NCBI GenBank assembly: GCA_020849535.1
Contig: JADLGB010000012.1
Location: forward strand, 1-37,918
Direction: 5' to 3'
DNA: 37,918 nucleotides
Origin: Candidatus Hydrogenedentota bacterium
GTDB taxonomy: Bacteria > Hydrogenedentota > Hydrogenedentia > Hydrogenedentales > SLHB01
Every line of letters begins with the position of its first letter. The first letter of the stretch is position 1. Shown one piece after another: positions 25,231 through 34,725 of this stretch. The notes beneath the pieces are model-generated. The model saw only the letters and a program-made list of their open reading frames with translations. It had not been told where the DNA came from and made no database searches. A program made the position numbers and the translations under genes.

Positions 25231-25932
25231 TCAGGGCTCCACGCCGCGCCCCGCTCCGGGCAGCGCCGAGCGCACGCTCACCGCGAACAGCATGCACGCC
25301 GTGTAATACAAGGGATAGCACAAGTACCCGTTGATCCACCCGCCGCCGTAGCGCCACCGCGCGACGAAGATATCGCTGATGAAAAAGATGACCGCGGCCG
25401 GCAGTATCCACGAATTGGCGCGGCGCGCCCCCCATCCCGCCGCGACCATCGACGAGATGACCACCGTGTAGGCCACCACGTTGAAACGTTCCGTATCCGG
25501 GACGTTCGGCAACATCCACAGCATGAGCAACACGTCGATGATCGCGAGGGCGGCCACGGCGTAGGCGCAGCTTCTCCAGTTCACCTTCGTGGACACGAAA
25601 GCGAGGACAAACAACAAATGCGCCCCCAGAAACGCGTAGAGTCCCCACATGAAGTTCCGCGGGCCGATGATGTCGCCCAACCAACAGCACACCAGCGCTC
25701 CCAGGACCAGCACGCCGTAACGCGATCGGAACGCGCCCGCAACCAAGGCCGCGGCCAGAAACGCGCTGGAGGCCACGACCGTGGACGTCACGACCATTGG
25801 CCTGGGCCACCCCGCGGCCCGACCTGCCAGCATCCCCGCAACCGCCAGCCCCATCACCGCCGCCAGCGTCCAAAGCGGCCCGTTGGAGATCCGGCGCCCG
25901 CTGCCAGGATCATCACCAGCACTCATACTCAT
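25231..25932 (-). CDS. YhhN family membrane protein (lysoplasmalogenase-like)
   Basis: A 233-residue protein with seven or eight membrane helices. It matches the YhhN/TMEM86 family: LGDIIG (D87), then GLYAFLGAHLLFVLAF (H105), and later FFISDIFVARWRY (D187), the conserved acidic and histidine positions. Human TMEM86B hydrolyses the vinyl-ether bond of lysoplasmalogen; bacterial members are assumed related, but the substrate is unproven. Two ATGs six bases apart (25932, 25926) could start it; no strong ribosome site is visible. Confidence 0.85.
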   Translation of the reverse strand: MSMSAGDDPGSGRRISNGPLWTLAAVMGLAVAGMLAGRAAGWPRPMVVTSTVVASSAFLAAALVAGAFRSRYGVLVLGALVCCWLGDIIGPRNFMWGLYAFLGAHLLFVLAFVSTKVNWRSCAYAVAALAIIDVLLMLWMLPNVPDTERFNVVAYTVVISSMVAAGWGARRANSWILPAAVIFFISDIFVARWRYGGGWINGYLCYPLYYTACMLFAVSVRSALPGAGRGVEP

Positions 25933-25979
25933 ACCACTCTTGTTTCCCGATTGATCCCGAGAAATTCAAAGCAAACACT

Positions 25980-26059
25980 CACCACGAAAGGCACGAAGGA
26001 CACGAAGCAGACAAGAAACTGTTTCCCTCTTCCTTCGTGTCCTTCGTGCCTTCGTGGTG
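25980..26059. repeat. 28/27-bp inverted repeat of CACGAAGG units
   Basis: CACCACGAAAGGCACGAAGG... (25980-26007) and its near-exact inverse complement (26033-26059) differ by a single inserted base and enclose 25 bp. Each arm is itself a run of three CACGAAgG-like units. It sits 37 bases after the stop of the leftward CocE-like gene and could serve as its terminator. The rest of the 25933-26096 gap shows no gene. Confidence 0.85.
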
Positions 26060-26096
26060 AAACTCTTCTCTTATCTCTTCTTTCTTCCTGCCCGTG

Positions 26097-27725
26097 TCAC
26101 TGTGCCTTCGGCCGCACCGGCAACAGCAGCGCGCTCGGACGCTCCTTGTCCATGTAGACCGCATTCACCGCTTGCCGCATTTCCCCGCCTTCCGCGGGGA
26201 AATCCGCACCCGTGTTCGGATTCAGCTCGAACCGCGGATAATTGCTGCTCGACACCTGCAATCCGATCCGGTGACCCTTGTTCACGATCAGGCTTATCGT
26301 CCACAAATCGATTTCCAACTCGCCCACCGTGCCGGGCGCGAGCGGGTCAGATTTCTCAAATCCCTTGCGGTACTTCACGCGCTGAATGCCATCCAACATC
26401 CCCATGGCCCGGCCATCGGGATAGATGTCGAGCAGTTTGGCCGTGAAATCCGTGTCCGGCGCATCCGACGACACAAAGAGCTTCACTTTCACGCGCCCCG
26501 TGATCTCCAGCGGCTCCGCCAGCGGCTCCGTCGCGAAACTGAGGACATCCGGCCGCTCCGCGATCTCGCGTTGATCAAAGGGGCCTGCGGGAATCACGAG
26601 GTTGCTTCCGCCTTTCGTTGGACACGAGTTCGCGGGATCAAACGTATAGGTGAGCGCCTTGGCGTCCGCCACCGGCTCCTTCGCCAGCAGCCCATCGGGC
26701 GCCAGGTAGAAGGCCGTCTCTTCCGTCTTGAACGGCGGCCAATCATCCGCGGTGCGCCACTCGTTGCCGGGCGCCGCCGGGTCCGAGACATCGCCAAGCG
26801 TGTAGTACCGCACCGCCGGTCCATCGGCGATCTCCGAAGGGCCACCCATCAGGCAGTGCTTGAGGAACTGGAGCGACTGGCCTCCCAAATCAAAGACCCA
26901 GCTCTTCGGCATCACTAGTTCGCCCGCCTTCTCTCCTATGGGCCCGCCGTGTGTCCATGCCCCCATCACCAATCGCTGCTTGCCGCGCACGCCTTCCGCG
27001 CCCTTATGCTGCCGCGCCACAAAGGCATCGATGGTCCCTTGATTGAAGATGTCCCACCATCCGCCCACGTGCAAGGCCGGCGCCGTGGCGAGATTGGCCC
27101 GTGCATTCGAATCGAATCCCTTCCAGTACGCGTCGAAACTCGGATGCTCCTTCCACACGGACAGGATGTGCGATGATTTGTTGCTCTCCGTCCACCCTTC
27201 CAGCATGCTCTTGCGGAACACGCCGCCTATGTACGACAGCTCGCCGTAGAAGTTGCCCGAACCGACCCAGATGACCTGCCCGTCCAACGGCACGCCCGTG
27301 CCCGCGAGCCGAAGTTGCGTAATCCCCAGGGCGGACATGCCGAAGGTGCCCACCTTGCCGTTGCTCCATTTCTGCGCGCGCAGCCATTCGACGGTGTCGC
27401 GCCCATCCTGGAGTTCGCCCCAGCCGTCGTCCGTGAAGACCATGTCCTTGCCTTCGCTACCGCCGCGTCCGCGGTTGTCCTGGATGACGAAGGCCATGCC
27501 CACTTTGTTGAACTGCGCACCAAACGCCGCGCCCGCGCCCCGCGCGTAATACGAACGCACCAGGACGGTGGGAAACGGCCCGTCGCCATCGGGCAGATAG
27601 ATGTCCGTCGCGAGTTTCGCCCCGTCCCGCATCGGAACCATCTCCGTCTGCATCGCGGCGTGCACGCTGAGGGATACAAGAAGGAACGCCAGAAGAAGAT
27701 TGAGAAACAACGGTTTGGTGCGCAT
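26097..27725 (-). CDS. Secreted CocE/NonD family alpha/beta hydrolase
   Basis: A 542-residue exported hydrolase of the X-Pro dipeptidyl-peptidase S15 / cocaine esterase family. The signal peptide is about residues 1-24 (SLSVHA-A). The alpha/beta core has DNRGRGGSEG and the nucleophile elbow GTFGMSALG (S131). The likely Asp is D225 in GGWWDIFNQG and the His is H259 in WTHGG. The C-terminal jelly-roll (from about residue 355) ends with VNKGHRIGLQVSSSNYPRFELNPNTG, typical of the family. Substrates are acyl esters, beta-lactam amides or dipeptides; which one is unknown. The ATG at 27725 follows AGGGAGATCCATCT; the frame begins eight codons earlier. Confidence 0.9.
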   Translation of the reverse strand: MRTKPLFLNLLLAFLLVSLSVHAAMQTEMVPMRDGAKLATDIYLPDGDGPFPTVLVRSYYARGAGAAFGAQFNKVGMAFVIQDNRGRGGSEGKDMVFTDDGWGELQDGRDTVEWLRAQKWSNGKVGTFGMSALGITQLRLAGTGVPLDGQVIWVGSGNFYGELSYIGGVFRKSMLEGWTESNKSSHILSVWKEHPSFDAYWKGFDSNARANLATAPALHVGGWWDIFNQGTIDAFVARQHKGAEGVRGKQRLVMGAWTHGGPIGEKAGELVMPKSWVFDLGGQSLQFLKHCLMGGPSEIADGPAVRYYTLGDVSDPAAPGNEWRTADDWPPFKTEETAFYLAPDGLLAKEPVADAKALTYTFDPANSCPTKGGSNLVIPAGPFDQREIAERPDVLSFATEPLAEPLEITGRVKVKLFVSSDAPDTDFTAKLLDIYPDGRAMGMLDGIQRVKYRKGFEKSDPLAPGTVGELEIDLWTISLIVNKGHRIGLQVSSSNYPRFELNPNTGADFPAEGGEMRQAVNAVYMDKERPSALLLPVRPKAQ

Positions 27726-27801
27726 AGATGGATCTCCCTGAAGTAGCATGGATCGGTCACATGGTATGAGATTCGACTGGTGAAGACAAACCTACCGGTG
27801 C

Positions 27802-27888
27802 AATCGGATCGGATGGACCGGTCCGCTCGGTCCGATCCGTCCAATCCGTCCGATTGGCAAGCCCCTTGCGCAGCAAGCGCGTTCCCCC
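27802..27888. repeat. GATCGGA/TCCGATC-type repeat cluster in a divergent promoter region
   Basis: Between the CocE-like gene and the TSP3 gene, CAATCGGATCGGATGGACCG is followed by CGGTCCGATCCGTCCAATCC and GTCCGATTG. This is an imperfect long dyad with a GGACCG/CGGTCC core and direct TCCGTCC repeats. It could form a hairpin; no function is assigned. The coordinates of the imperfect ends are approximate. Confidence 0.5.
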
Positions 27889-27914
27889 TTCTCCCTGAGC
27901 TATGATAAGTCACC

Positions 27915-30530
27915 ATGCTGAAGTGGAAGCAGGGCAAACAGCCCACCAAAGTTCACGCGCCGCGCGGGAGTGCTCTCGCGGCGCTGTTCCTGTTTGCCGT
28001 GCTGGCCTTTGCCGCGGCCCGCGCAATGGCGGAAAACCAATTCGCCATCGTCGAAACGGAGACCCTGACCACCGCCCGCGAAGCCGTGCGCGTCTGTCTT
28101 CACTGCTTCAGCCTCGACGATGCGCTTGCGCCTCCAGACACGGTCTCATTGCCGGGCGAGCGGATCCGCGGCAGCATCATGCTGGACCCGCAAGGCAAGG
28201 CGGTGGCGCTCGGCACGCATGCGGGCCACGCGGGACGCGGCGGGGTCGGCGAATCGTTCCTCTCCGCCCTCAGCACGAATCCCATGGCGCTCGGCGCCGA
28301 AGGTTGGGTCGTGTCCGAACCCGGATGGCAATTTGTGGCGGGCCGCCTCATGCGCGGCCGCGACGGCGGGCTGGTCGCGGTCAGCGCTCTCGCCGCGCTG
28401 TCCTCGCGCGAGGCAAGCGCCGGCCGCCTCGAAGCGCGTGACATGGCCGACGTGATCCCCTACGCACTTTCATCTAACGCGGCCAGATGGCTGTTGCCGG
28501 GGTCGCCGGTCGCCATGACAAACGTGAGCGAGATTCCCGCCGTGATGGTGCTGTGCCGGGACCCCAGCGGCAACCCCGTCTTGCACGTCCGCGACGTGAC
28601 TCGCGGTGAGGTGCTTCGCGAGGCGTTGGCCCTCCTCGCACCGGGCCGTCGCCTCGCGCCCGTAGCCTTGAAGGAAAGCGGTGACGGCAACTACCTACTC
28701 GCACTCAGCACGGGTTCGGCCTCTGACCCGGCAAACGCCCGCGACGCATCCTGGCTGCACGTGGTCCGTCTCAGCGACATGGCCGTGGCAGGCGGCGCCC
28801 TCGAAATCCGCGGCGTACCGGTTGACGACATCAATCCCCTGTACGCCGCCGGCTCGAACCGGTTCTGGGTGGCGACGCGTGAACCCGGACTGCGCTTCGC
28901 TTATCTGACTGAAGTGAACGCCGGACGAGAAGGCGCCCGGAAGATCGCGGAGTACTCCTTCTCCGGCGTGACGGCGCCGCTCCGCATCGCCGCCGACGCA
29001 AAGGACGCGGGGCTCCTTGTAGGTATCGGCAAGCGACTCGAAATCTGGTCTGACGGCAAACCCGGCGGCTCATCGCTGACCTTTGACGCCCCCATCGGCG
29101 CCGTGGCATTCGCGGATGGCCGCCTCTTCGTGGGCGAAGGCAGCCACCTGCACGTGCTTTCGCGCGACACACTCGAGACCCAACGCGTAGTACAGTTACA
29201 GTCGGGCCATATCGCCGGAATTCGCGTGCTGACAACCTCTGCGCAACCAGACCCTTCCAGCATGGCCGATCCCGGCGGCAGTGAAATCGGCGATGCCCTT
29301 GACCCGGAATGGGAGCGCCCCTCCCCCACCCTCCATCTGCAACCTTTCGTCCGTTTCCGGGGCGAATCGGCGGGCCGCCAGTTCCGGGCCATTCAACTGA
29401 AGAACCCCTTTCCCGATGCCATGCGCTGGTCTCTCGAGTTCAATCGCAGCAAGCTTCCGTGGCTGAGCGCGTACCCCATGCGCGGCGAATTGCCCGGCTG
29501 GTTTCTGATGGGAGTCGAGCCGCGCCATTACATGCAGGGACAAAGCGACAGCGGTCACGTCACGCTGCATGTACGCCGCGAATCGGACGGCAAGGAGGCT
29601 GCGGGGTCGCCGTATCGAATCGGCGTTCGGGTAAGCCCGGCGCGTCCAACGGTGTCGCGTATCCTATGGCTGCTCGGGGGAACACCGGAAAGTCCGCATC
29701 CACGCGACGCGGCCGATCCGCTCCGCTTGAAAGGCCTCATGGACCTGCTCGCCGGGCCTGCGAATCACTTCAGCCATACGGTCTGCCGCGGACCGCTTTC
29801 CGAATCGCTCGAGGATTTCCCAATCGTGGTGCTGAACCTGCCCGCCGTCGCGGCGGGAACGGTGGCGCGCCAAGCCCTGCTCGACTATGTGGCGTCAGGG
29901 GGAGGACTGCTGTTGCTGGGCTCGCACGAAGGCCCCGCGTTCTCGGAGTCCTACGCGCGCTGGCTCAAACCCGCCGGACTCGTTTTGGACACGGCCACGG
30001 GCGTGAGCGGTGCCTACGCCTCCGCGTCGCTCAATCCCGTCTCACGGCATTGTGATTCGCTTTCGCTCTCCAATGGGGCCGTGTTGATGGTCGAAGACCC
30101 GTTTGAGATCCTGGTGCCTGTTACCGACATGCCCGGCGTTGCGGCGCTTGCCATCCGGCAGTATGGCACGGGGCGCATTGCCGCGCTGGCAGCTCTCACA
30201 CCGCTGGAGACCCCAGCGCTGAACAAACAGTCGAACCGGCAATTCGCAACGGACGTGTTTCAGTGGCTGGCCATGGCCGGCATGGACTCACAGGATGTGG
30301 ACGGCGACGGCCTTGCGGACGACATGGAGGACCGCAACAGCAACGGCGCCGTCGATCCCGGCGAAACCGACCGGCTCAATCCGGACTCCGACGGCGATGG
30401 TATCCCCGATGGCGCGGAGGACCTCAACCGCAACGGCAATGTGGACGGCGGCGAAACGAGCCCCCTCGATCCAGACACCGACGGAGACGGCATATACGAC
30501 GGCGCGGATTCCAGTCCCGTTCCGCTATGA
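27915..30530 (+). CDS. Large secreted protein with beta-propeller-like body, GATase-like domain and TSP3 repeats
   Basis: An 871-residue protein. The N-terminus has a basic stretch and a hydrophobic signal or anchor (about 17-39, ending ARAMAE). Residues about 45-450 are beta-rich and look propeller-like (GRLFVGEGSHLHVLSRDTLE), without a firm family match. About 590-800 resembles a glutamine-amidotransferase-like fold used as a surface module (ILWLLGGTP, DYVASGGGLLLLGSHEGPAF). The tail has calcium-binding thrombospondin type 3 repeats: DVDGDGLADDMED, DSDGDGIPDGAEDLNRNGNVD, DTDGDGIYDGAD. It is likely cell-surface or extracellular and calcium-stabilised. No anchor such as PEP-CTERM follows the repeats. 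Function unknown. Confidence 0.8.
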   Translation: MLKWKQGKQPTKVHAPRGSALAALFLFAVLAFAAARAMAENQFAIVETETLTTAREAVRVCLHCFSLDDALAPPDTVSLPGERIRGSIMLDPQGKAVALGTHAGHAGRGGVGESFLSALSTNPMALGAEGWVVSEPGWQFVAGRLMRGRDGGLVAVSALAALSSREASAGRLEARDMADVIPYALSSNAARWLLPGSPVAMTNVSEIPAVMVLCRDPSGNPVLHVRDVTRGEVLREALALLAPGRRLAPVALKESGDGNYLLALSTGSASDPANARDASWLHVVRLSDMAVAGGALEIRGVPVDDINPLYAAGSNRFWVATREPGLRFAYLTEVNAGREGARKIAEYSFSGVTAPLRIAADAKDAGLLVGIGKRLEIWSDGKPGGSSLTFDAPIGAVAFADGRLFVGEGSHLHVLSRDTLETQRVVQLQSGHIAGIRVLTTSAQPDPSSMADPGGSEIGDALDPEWERPSPTLHLQPFVRFRGESAGRQFRAIQLKNPFPDAMRWSLEFNRSKLPWLSAYPMRGELPGWFLMGVEPRHYMQGQSDSGHVTLHVRRESDGKEAAGSPYRIGVRVSPARPTVSRILWLLGGTPESPHPRDAADPLRLKGLMDLLAGPANHFSHTVCRGPLSESLEDFPIVVLNLPAVAAGTVARQALLDYVASGGGLLLLGSHEGPAFSESYARWLKPAGLVLDTATGVSGAYASASLNPVSRHCDSLSLSNGAVLMVEDPFEILVPVTDMPGVAALAIRQYGTGRIAALAALTPLETPALNKQSNRQFATDVFQWLAMAGMDSQDVDGDGLADDMEDRNSNGAVDPGETDRLNPDSDGDGIPDGAEDLNRNGNVDGGETSPLDPDTDGDGIYDGADSSPVPL

Positions 30531-30546
30531 AACAAGCAGGATGGCG

Positions 30547-32925
30547 TCACTGCTGCCCTGTGACAAGCTCCAGTCCCTCTTTAATCCACTCTTTCGCGGG
30601 GCCCTTCTCGAGTGCGGCTCCACCGCCCTTCCGCGCGTGACGCAGGTCGATCGTGGCGACGATCATCTCCTCGCTCGTGGTATCCGCCTCACAGATCAGG
30701 TTGCCGTCCGGCGCGACGATCCGGCTCTGCCCGTGGGACGCATCTTCCGCATCCAACTCGCCGGAACGCGCTGGGGTGTTCGCGTGAACGATGTACACGC
30801 CGTTTTCGACGGCCCTCGCCTGGATCTGCGCACGGTATGGGTTGATCTTGTGCTCGTCGGCAAGACCTGATTCGCAGGAGATGTAGAAGAAAAGCTGCGC
30901 GCCGCTCATCGCTCGCAATTGAACGAGATGCGGATAGCGTTCATCGTGGCAGATGAAAGTGCCGCAGGACACGCCTTCGACGGGAAACACCGTGAACTTC
31001 CGGCCCGGGGTCGCCCAAGCCTCACCCGCCAGGTAAGTCTTCTCGTAGGCGTCCACGACTTCTCCCTGAGAATCGACCGCCAACGCGGAACAAAACAGCG
31101 CATCGCCATCGCGCGTGGGCGCTCCGACGATAGCACACAACTGCAATTCGCGACACGTGGCTCTGATGCGCTCCACCGCCTGATCTACCGCAGCCCAGTC
31201 GATGGATGGACCGAATTCCGCGCGCTTGGAGTAACCGGTCAAAGCCAGCTCAGTGAACGCGACCACGTCCACATCCTGCGCCGCCGCTTCGCGCAAATAC
31301 TCCAAAATCCGATCCGCGTTGTAGCCCACATCGAACTTCGTGCGGAACTGTACCGCCGCCACGCGCAACATACGCGACTCCGGATTCGGCTTCGACAGTA
31401 GCGCTGCAAGCGCCGCCGAATCTTGAGGGAACCCGCCCTCCACACGCTCCAGCTTCGCCCCGAAACTGCCCCGGGTCTTCTGCGTGGGCGTGTAGACGCC
31501 TGTGTCCTGTCCGCAAACGACACGCATTCCGAAGGAGAGCGCGCGGAGGCGCTCGCGCACGCTCGCGTCCATCACCGGCGCGCAGGGGATCACGATCGCA
31601 TTGGCATCCAGCGACTCATGCAGAAGGTTCTCGTCGGTTACGATTCGTGCCGGGACGCCCGCCGACTGCATCAGGGACCACAAGCCAAATTGCCGCTCGT
31701 AGAGAGATTCGTCGGGTTCGCGGTAGCAGTAGTTGGCCCACTTGGACACGTAGTAGAGCACGTCACCGGACGGCGCCTCCGGCGCGGGCAGCGCGCGCAA
31801 GTCCTCGCCCAGTTCTTTCATCCACGGCTGCGTGCGCACATCGACCCCGCCCCAGTTCGACACCTGAACGCCGGCGGCACCCGCCTTTCGCGCGAGGTTG
31901 CCCACGGTCCGGTAGTTCTCGATCGTGTATCCGAAGTTCTCGATGACGTAGGGTCCATCGATCTCGAAGACGACTGGACGCTGCGTGATGCCGGTCATTG
32001 TTGCCACGGCGGTGCTCACCTTGCCAATCCCCGCCGTCCCGTGCCAGAAGAAATCGTAGGAATGTACCACCTCGTCAGCCTCGCGCGAGTAGCCCCAGTA
32101 GTCGAGGTTGGCAAACGCGGCGGACTGTCTGCGGTAGCTTTCCCCCAACGGCACGGAGATGCGCGCGCTCGCGTCTGCAGCGCGCACAGACGCGGCGAAC
32201 CCGCGCACCCATTCCGCAAGTCCCCACTCGCGAAAGCAAACCCAGTCATAGGCCACGGGATCGAGAGACGGTTCACCCGCGGTCGGTCCCGGCACAGGCG
32301 GTGCAACGGACGAGAAGCTCGCATGCGATGCTTGCCATGCGCGGTTGAGTTCTTCGATGTGCCCGTAACGGCCCGCCAACCAGTCTTGAAACGCCTTTCG
32401 CGCGGATGGCTCATAGGAGTTCCAGTCCGAGAACTTGACTTCCATGTGCACACTGAAGCCCGGCGTGTAGGTGTACTCCTGCCCCGCGAAGTGGCTTGCA
32501 AGCGCAGACACGAATCGATACTGGTGCTCGCGATTTCGCGCGCTGAACACACTGGGAAACCCACTGCCCGGACCGAAGGGCGTGCCGTCTGGCATCTCGA
32601 ATTTCTCGGGGTTGTACCAATCGGGCCAGTGCGCCACATTTACTCGGAGACGGATATCAAGCCCTTTCGACCGCACGTATTTCACGCGCTCATCGACGAT
32701 GGTGAAGTCGAATTTCCCAGCACGGGGTTCACAGTCACGCCACCCCACACCCAGCTCAATGCGTGTGAATCCCGCCTGCGCGCAGGCGTCAACCTGCTGC
32801 TGAAAGAACTGGATGTCGCGATAGCTCGTGTCCCAATCCCAGATCGTGAACGAGTATTGACACGTCGACGCGGACGGCAGTGCGGCGGCCATGAGGGCCG
32901 TCCAAATCACAAAAGGCGCGACCAT
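30547..32925 (-). CDS. Fusion of GH42-like glycosidase and nitrilase-type amidohydrolase
   Basis: A 792-residue two-enzyme fusion. A signal-like hydrophobic N-terminus (about 1-20) precedes a GH42-type TIM barrel: ACAQAGFTRIELGVGWRDCEPRAGKFDF, candidate acid/base E162 (HMEVKFSDW) and nucleophile E321 (VVFEIDGPY). A GH42-like middle domain follows (about 385-510). From about residue 518 a complete carbon-nitrogen hydrolase domain appears (MLRVAAVQFRTKFD) with triad E559 (FTELALTGY), K629 (DAYEKTYL) and C659 (GTFICHDERYPHL). All key residues are present in both halves. The start at 32925 has GAGGAGGAG five bases upstream. It is last in a four-gene leftward cluster (52-base gap). A role in cleaving a glycan that carries amide groups is inference. 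Confidence 0.88.
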   Translation of the reverse strand: MVAPFVIWTALMAAALPSASTCQYSFTIWDWDTSYRDIQFFQQQVDACAQAGFTRIELGVGWRDCEPRAGKFDFTIVDERVKYVRSKGLDIRLRVNVAHWPDWYNPEKFEMPDGTPFGPGSGFPSVFSARNREHQYRFVSALASHFAGQEYTYTPGFSVHMEVKFSDWNSYEPSARKAFQDWLAGRYGHIEELNRAWQASHASFSSVAPPVPGPTAGEPSLDPVAYDWVCFREWGLAEWVRGFAASVRAADASARISVPLGESYRRQSAAFANLDYWGYSREADEVVHSYDFFWHGTAGIGKVSTAVATMTGITQRPVVFEIDGPYVIENFGYTIENYRTVGNLARKAGAAGVQVSNWGGVDVRTQPWMKELGEDLRALPAPEAPSGDVLYYVSKWANYCYREPDESLYERQFGLWSLMQSAGVPARIVTDENLLHESLDANAIVIPCAPVMDASVRERLRALSFGMRVVCGQDTGVYTPTQKTRGSFGAKLERVEGGFPQDSAALAALLSKPNPESRMLRVAAVQFRTKFDVGYNADRILEYLREAAAQDVDVVAFTELALTGYSKRAEFGPSIDWAAVDQAVERIRATCRELQLCAIVGAPTRDGDALFCSALAVDSQGEVVDAYEKTYLAGEAWATPGRKFTVFPVEGVSCGTFICHDERYPHLVQLRAMSGAQLFFYISCESGLADEHKINPYRAQIQARAVENGVYIVHANTPARSGELDAEDASHGQSRIVAPDGNLICEADTTSEEMIVATIDLRHARKGGGAALEKGPAKEWIKEGLELVTGQQ

Positions 32926-32977
32926 GTGCACTCCTCCTCGCTGATTCTATCCTGTGCGCTGGAAAGGGAACTGGCGC

Positions 32978-34672
32978 TCACTCGGCTACAGGCGGCTTCG
33001 CCTTCTTGTGCTTGCGCTTCCCAGGGCCCTTGCCTTGAACATCGGTCCCGGTGTCAGACGCAGAACTGTGCCCGGCCTCGGCATCCCGCAATCCAAGGAA
33101 CAAGCCGCCCACGGCTTCTTCGGTGATATCTCGCGGCACACCGTAGCCCAGGCGGGAAATATAGCATGCATGTGGATCATGGTAGGCATACCAACGTATC
33201 AAGTCTTGCTGAAGCCTGCTGGGCATGGTCTCTTCCCAAGCGCCCACGTCCACCCGGCGATTGGCAAGAAACGCCACGGTCAAGGCGGTGTCCCGGTCCC
33301 AGGTGAAATACAGAATCTGGTCTGGCGCGGTTTCCTTCCTGACGCGTTCCGCGACCGCGGCACAATCCTCGAACGACGCGAACCCCAGCGCCTTGCCTCC
33401 GTCCAGATAGCGTAGCGCGCCCATGGCGACAGGCGGTCCCAACATCCACGCGGAAGGCACCGGGTATGCCCCAGGACGCAACGGCGATCCGGTTCCGACG
33501 AGCGCGGGCGCGGGGCATAGCGCAAGGAGCGCGAGGGCGCCAATCCGCTTCCATCGCAGGGGTTCCTTCAGGAAACCCGTAAACAGCGCCGCGGCGACGA
33601 TAGCCCAGATATGAATCGTGTGGATGTAGTAACGCCCACCGTAGCTGAACAGCATCGGAAGCAGTGCGACGAGAAACGCCAGCAGGAGTTGATTCCGCTT
33701 TTCGCGCCACTGGATGCGGGGGATAGCAAGCACCACGGCCACCATCAAGAACACGTTGGCCATCTGGAGCCACGTGAACTTCATGATCGACCGCATCCAA
33801 GGCGTGAACTCACCGTATACGCCCAAGTCGATGGGATGCGAAAACCAGTCGCGAAAGACGAAGACGCGCGCATACCACGGCGCGGCCGCGAGTGCGGTCA
33901 TCAGCGCGATACACAGCAGGCGGGGAAGATGCGCGCGATTGATCAGACTGAAGATAAGCAGTCCGAGAAACGCCAGCGCGGGAATCCCCAGGTGTGTGTA
34001 GACTGCGAGCACGGCAACCACGGCTGCGGGAATGGTGCGCCCCGAGAGAAACAACACGAAGAAGATGCTGATCAAGGAAGTCGCCAGCACGCCCGGCGTG
34101 CCCATGACGGCGGAAAACACCAGCACCGCATCCATGCCCACGATGAGGAGTGCGACAAACGCTCTGCGGGCATCGAACAGCCAGCGTGCCAGATACCACG
34201 TCGTGAAGTAGGCGAAGGGCAGTATGGCCGGCGTCAACCAGCGGAACGCGGCGAGAAAATCACCGCGAAATGGGATGGCCGCCGCGGCCAACAACAAGTG
34301 ATACCCCGGCGGGTAAAGGTGGGGCCGCCCCAGCGGCGCCCATTCCCAAGTATTCCAGAGAGGAATCGTTCCGGTCTCGTAGACCTGCCGCGCCACCAAC
34401 AAGTGATAGTACGCGTCCGGCGGTATGGGGAACACCGTGTTTCTGCCGAGCCAGAGGAAGACCGCAAGACCAGCCAGAATCGCAAGACTGATTCGATCCA
34501 ACGGTTCCAGTCGAAATGTGAGGGGCCGCCCTAGCCATTCGGGTTCGGGCGCTTGCTCGACTTCCCTGGGGAAGCGCCGCAATAGCCACCACGCCAGCGC
34601 GGCGAATGGCAGGGGCCAGCACCACCATGCAAGCATGGTCAGCAAACCCGCCTCGGGCACACCGGCTTCCAC
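32978..34672 (-). CDS. Polytopic GT-C-like membrane protein
   Basis: A 564-residue protein with about eleven membrane helices and a Lys-rich soluble tail (GKGPGKRKHKKAKPP). After the second helix the loop PIPPDAYYHLLVARQVYETGTIPLWNTWEW (D86, H90) resembles the catalytic loop of GT-C glycosyltransferases (STT3/PMT type Dx-YYH). HLYPPGYHLLLA also fits. A lipid-linked sugar transferase or related exporter is a reasonable guess, not proven. The GTG at 34672 follows AGGGAGAT nine bases away. It lies 53 bases downstream of an HGSNAT-like gene and 52 bases upstream of the GH42-nitrilase gene, so probably one transcript. Confidence 0.75.
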   Translation of the reverse strand: MEAGVPEAGLLTMLAWWCWPLPFAALAWWLLRRFPREVEQAPEPEWLGRPLTFRLEPLDRISLAILAGLAVFLWLGRNTVFPIPPDAYYHLLVARQVYETGTIPLWNTWEWAPLGRPHLYPPGYHLLLAAAAIPFRGDFLAAFRWLTPAILPFAYFTTWYLARWLFDARRAFVALLIVGMDAVLVFSAVMGTPGVLATSLISIFFVLFLSGRTIPAAVVAVLAVYTHLGIPALAFLGLLIFSLINRAHLPRLLCIALMTALAAAPWYARVFVFRDWFSHPIDLGVYGEFTPWMRSIMKFTWLQMANVFLMVAVVLAIPRIQWREKRNQLLLAFLVALLPMLFSYGGRYYIHTIHIWAIVAAALFTGFLKEPLRWKRIGALALLALCPAPALVGTGSPLRPGAYPVPSAWMLGPPVAMGALRYLDGGKALGFASFEDCAAVAERVRKETAPDQILYFTWDRDTALTVAFLANRRVDVGAWEETMPSRLQQDLIRWYAYHDPHACYISRLGYGVPRDITEEAVGGLFLGLRDAEAGHSSASDTGTDVQGKGPGKRKHKKAKPPVAE

Positions 34673-34725
34673 AGCTAATCATCTCCCTCGGTCATGATTG
34701 GGGCCGGCGTCACGGCTTTCCGTGG

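Noticed and set aside
25057..26157. 366-codon frame opposite YhhN
   Set aside because: Low-complexity Arg/His/Gln composition and it crosses the inverted repeats; the YhhN frame is the real one.
31423..33126. 567-codon frame opposite the GH42-nitrilase gene
   Set aside because: Antisense shadow of a gene with complete catalytic motifs; no ribosome site or family match.
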